Below, in pieces: positions 6,592-7,485 of a DNA stretch of 7,485 nt (positions are counted from its first letter, which is position 1; every line of letters starts with the position of its first letter). Source of the stretch: CAYUAI01 sp964442745 (GTDB lineage Bacteria; Pseudomonadota; Gammaproteobacteria; S012-40); the NCBI GenBank assembly GCA_964442745.1, contig CAYUAI010000135.1, positions 1 through 7,485 of the forward strand. Reading direction: 5' to 3'. The position numbers and the translations under genes were made by a program. The notes below the pieces were generated by a model. The model was not told the DNA's origin, ran no database searches, and saw only the letters and a program-made list of their open reading frames with translations.

Positions 6592-6732
6592 CGTTTGAGA
6601 TTTAGGTCTTGAGTGCGAGATATATTTTACCCTGACTGTGTTAAAACTCCTCGCAATAATCCCGATATTACTCGTCGTTTCGCCTAGTCAGGACAAAAAT
6701 ATGTCTCGCACTCAAGACCTAAATCTCAAACG
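6592..6732. repeat. 141-bp long-stem hairpin, probable MITE or structured RNA element
   Basis: The left arm starts CGTTTGAGATTTAGGTCTTG at 6592 and is the exact inverse complement of the right arm ending at 6732 over 29 bases. One T-G position (6621/6703) follows, then 7 more perfect pairs (6622-6628 with 6696-6702). After an internal loop of 2 and 3 bases come 7 further pairs (6631-6637 with 6686-6692). The total is 43 Watson-Crick pairs plus one G-U as RNA, around a 48-base centre. Chance cannot explain this. Flanks show no clear target duplication, so transposition is inferred and not shown. No open frame of note lies inside, and there is no T tract to make it a terminator. Confidence 0.9.
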
Positions 6733-6971
6733 CTACGGGTATATATGACAGGTAACCATTTTTTTATCAATAAAATGTCAAGCCGCGATATAGTGATTAT
6801 TGAGTGTAGTCATGTCATTTAACGTTACCATTAATAAATGGGTGTTATCGAAAATTAGAAGCACTGAATACTGAATAATTTTCGTTGACTGTAACTTGAG
6901 TTGCAGACTTTACTTTCTGTCGTGGTTATTGTGGAGGCGATTGATTGGAACACTAGCAATCCTGTGCTCTG

Positions 6972-6980
6972 TGACATAAT
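6972..6980 (+). promoter_or_regulatory. Candidate extended -10 promoter for the BON-domain gene
   Basis: TGACATAAT contains CATAAT (five of six bases of the -10 consensus) preceded by TG at the extended position. No good -35 box lies 16-18 bases upstream, which is tolerated by extended -10 and stationary-phase promoters. Transcription would start near 6987, giving a leader of about 45 bases before the ribosome site. The evidence is consensus match only. Confidence 0.35.
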
Positions 6981-7031
6981 TCAACAGATCGTCTGGTTTC
7001 AAATTTTAAAACAAATTAAGCGGAGATATTT

Positions 7032-7485
7032 ATGATGACAAAATACAAGAAAAGTATTGGTATGACGGCGATAGCGATCCTATTAGCTTTCTTGGTTGTT
7101 GCTCCATCATTTGCTGGTGAACCAGTAGTGGATATTGATATCAGCTATTGGGTGCGTGATTCTCTTCGTATCGATCCACGAGTGGATGTATCGAAGATTA
7201 GCGTGAGCAGTGAGGGGGGCATCGTTACCCTGTCTGGTCGTGTGAATAATCTGGCAGCGAAGCAGTATGCTGATTTCGAAGCTAAAAAAATTAATGGGGT
7301 TGTGGGAGTCATTAATAAAATCAAGGTGATGCCGACTTGGCGTTCGGATATCGATATCAGGCATGCTGTGAAACGTCGTATTTTAGGTAGTGCAGCGATC
7401 ACCTCGGAAGGCATTATGGTCGCCTCTGATAATGGTCAAGTTATCCTCACGGGTGAGGTGGCTAATTGGGGGGAAGTGCAGCAGG
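7032..7485 (+). CDS. Secreted BON-domain protein (OsmY-like), 3' end beyond window
   Basis: This is a periplasmic or envelope protein built from BON domains, small alpha/beta modules thought to bind phospholipid surfaces and known from OsmY and related stress proteins. The start ATG 7032 has GGAG at 7022-7025, and a second ATG follows directly. Residues 1-28 form a signal peptide: basic MTKYKK, a hydrophobic core AIAILLAFLVVA and a likely cleavage after SFA. The first BON domain covers about residues 33-103, with the typical start of a short helix (SYWVRDSLRID), the VSSEGGIVTLSGRV strand-turn-strand and the INGVVGVINKIKV ending. A second begins at about 107 (SDIDIRHAVKRRI) and continues through GQVILTGEV to the edge. 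At least 151 residues are visible, with no defect. It is divergent from the psiE-like gene. An envelope-stress role is inferred from the family. Confidence 0.9.
   Translation, partial: MMTKYKKSIGMTAIAILLAFLVVAPSFAGEPVVDIDISYWVRDSLRIDPRVDVSKISVSSEGGIVTLSGRVNNLAAKQYADFEAKKINGVVGVINKIKVMPTWRSDIDIRHAVKRRILGSAAITSEGIMVASDNGQVILTGEVANWGEVQQ

Larger units (their letters stand above)
6462..7031. other. Divergent intergenic region between the psiE-like and BON genes
   Basis: This 570-bp spacer carries no gene that I can support. It must contain the promoters of both divergent genes. Its main content is the hairpin at 6592-6732. The remainder is AT-rich, including GGTAAC (6751-6756) and GTTACC (about 6824-6829) as a loosely spaced inverse pair. 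A possible promoter TTGACT (6885-6890) with TTTACT (6909-6914) has an 18-base spacer, but the extended -10 listed separately is better placed. Confidence 0.5.

Noticed and set aside
6592..6732. Integron attC site or CRISPR repeat pair
   Set aside because: There is no integrase-type core site, no gene cassette and only two arms in inverse orientation. CRISPR repeats would be direct and multiple.
6592..6732. Rho-independent terminator
   Set aside because: The stem is far too long, lacks a following T tract and lies between the 5' ends of two divergent genes.
6885..6914. Promoter TTGACT with TTTACT and an 18-base spacer
   Set aside because: The -10 is weak. The extended -10 at 6972-6980 is closer to the gene and a better match.
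7107..7414. Minus-strand frames opposite the BON-domain gene
   Set aside because: They are antisense to clear BON-domain coding sequence with a signal peptide.

Overview
The window reads as an AT-leaning bacterial chromosome segment, most likely from a gammaproteobacterium. This is an inference from protein character: an aldehyde dehydrogenase close to the enterobacterial Sad/YneI type, a PsiE-family membrane protein and a BON-domain periplasmic protein. No rRNA, tRNA or CRISPR array is visible.

Layout, left to right. Positions 1-55 are the outer end of a short transposon-like element that continues off the left edge. A plus-strand group follows: a soluble, highly charged helical protein of unknown function (180-842), an eight-helix membrane protein of unknown function (969-1724), an APC-superfamily permease starting on TTG (1745-3121), and an intact Sad-type aldehyde dehydrogenase (3272-4645). 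Next, in the position of a further operon gene, is a heavily decayed catabolic-type acetolactate synthase (4690-5383). It carries a frameshift, a nonsense codon, two large deletions and a 178-bp insertion. The insertion (4827-5004) has about 30-bp imperfect terminal inverted repeats and a TTA target duplication. Its right end is clearly homologous to positions 1-55, so the window holds two members of one non-autonomous element (MITE) family in the same orientation, bracketing the whole gene group.

Positions 5384-5999 have no convincing gene but hold a 72-nt potential three-way-junction inverted repeat. The right part has a divergent pair: a PsiE-family inner-membrane protein on the minus strand (6000-6461) and a secreted BON-domain protein on the plus strand (7032 to beyond the right edge). 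The 570-bp spacer between them contains a striking 141-bp near-perfect hairpin (6592-6732), the most conspicuous non-coding structure here.

Working together: the permease, aldehyde dehydrogenase and former acetolactate synthase suggest a small uptake and carbon-metabolism operon that lost its last enzyme, while PsiE and BON proteins are of the envelope or stress type. The substrates of the permease and dehydrogenase cannot be fixed from sequence. I see no defence or mobile system with its own enzymes. The novelty lies in the two repeat families and the well-preserved record of a decaying gene.
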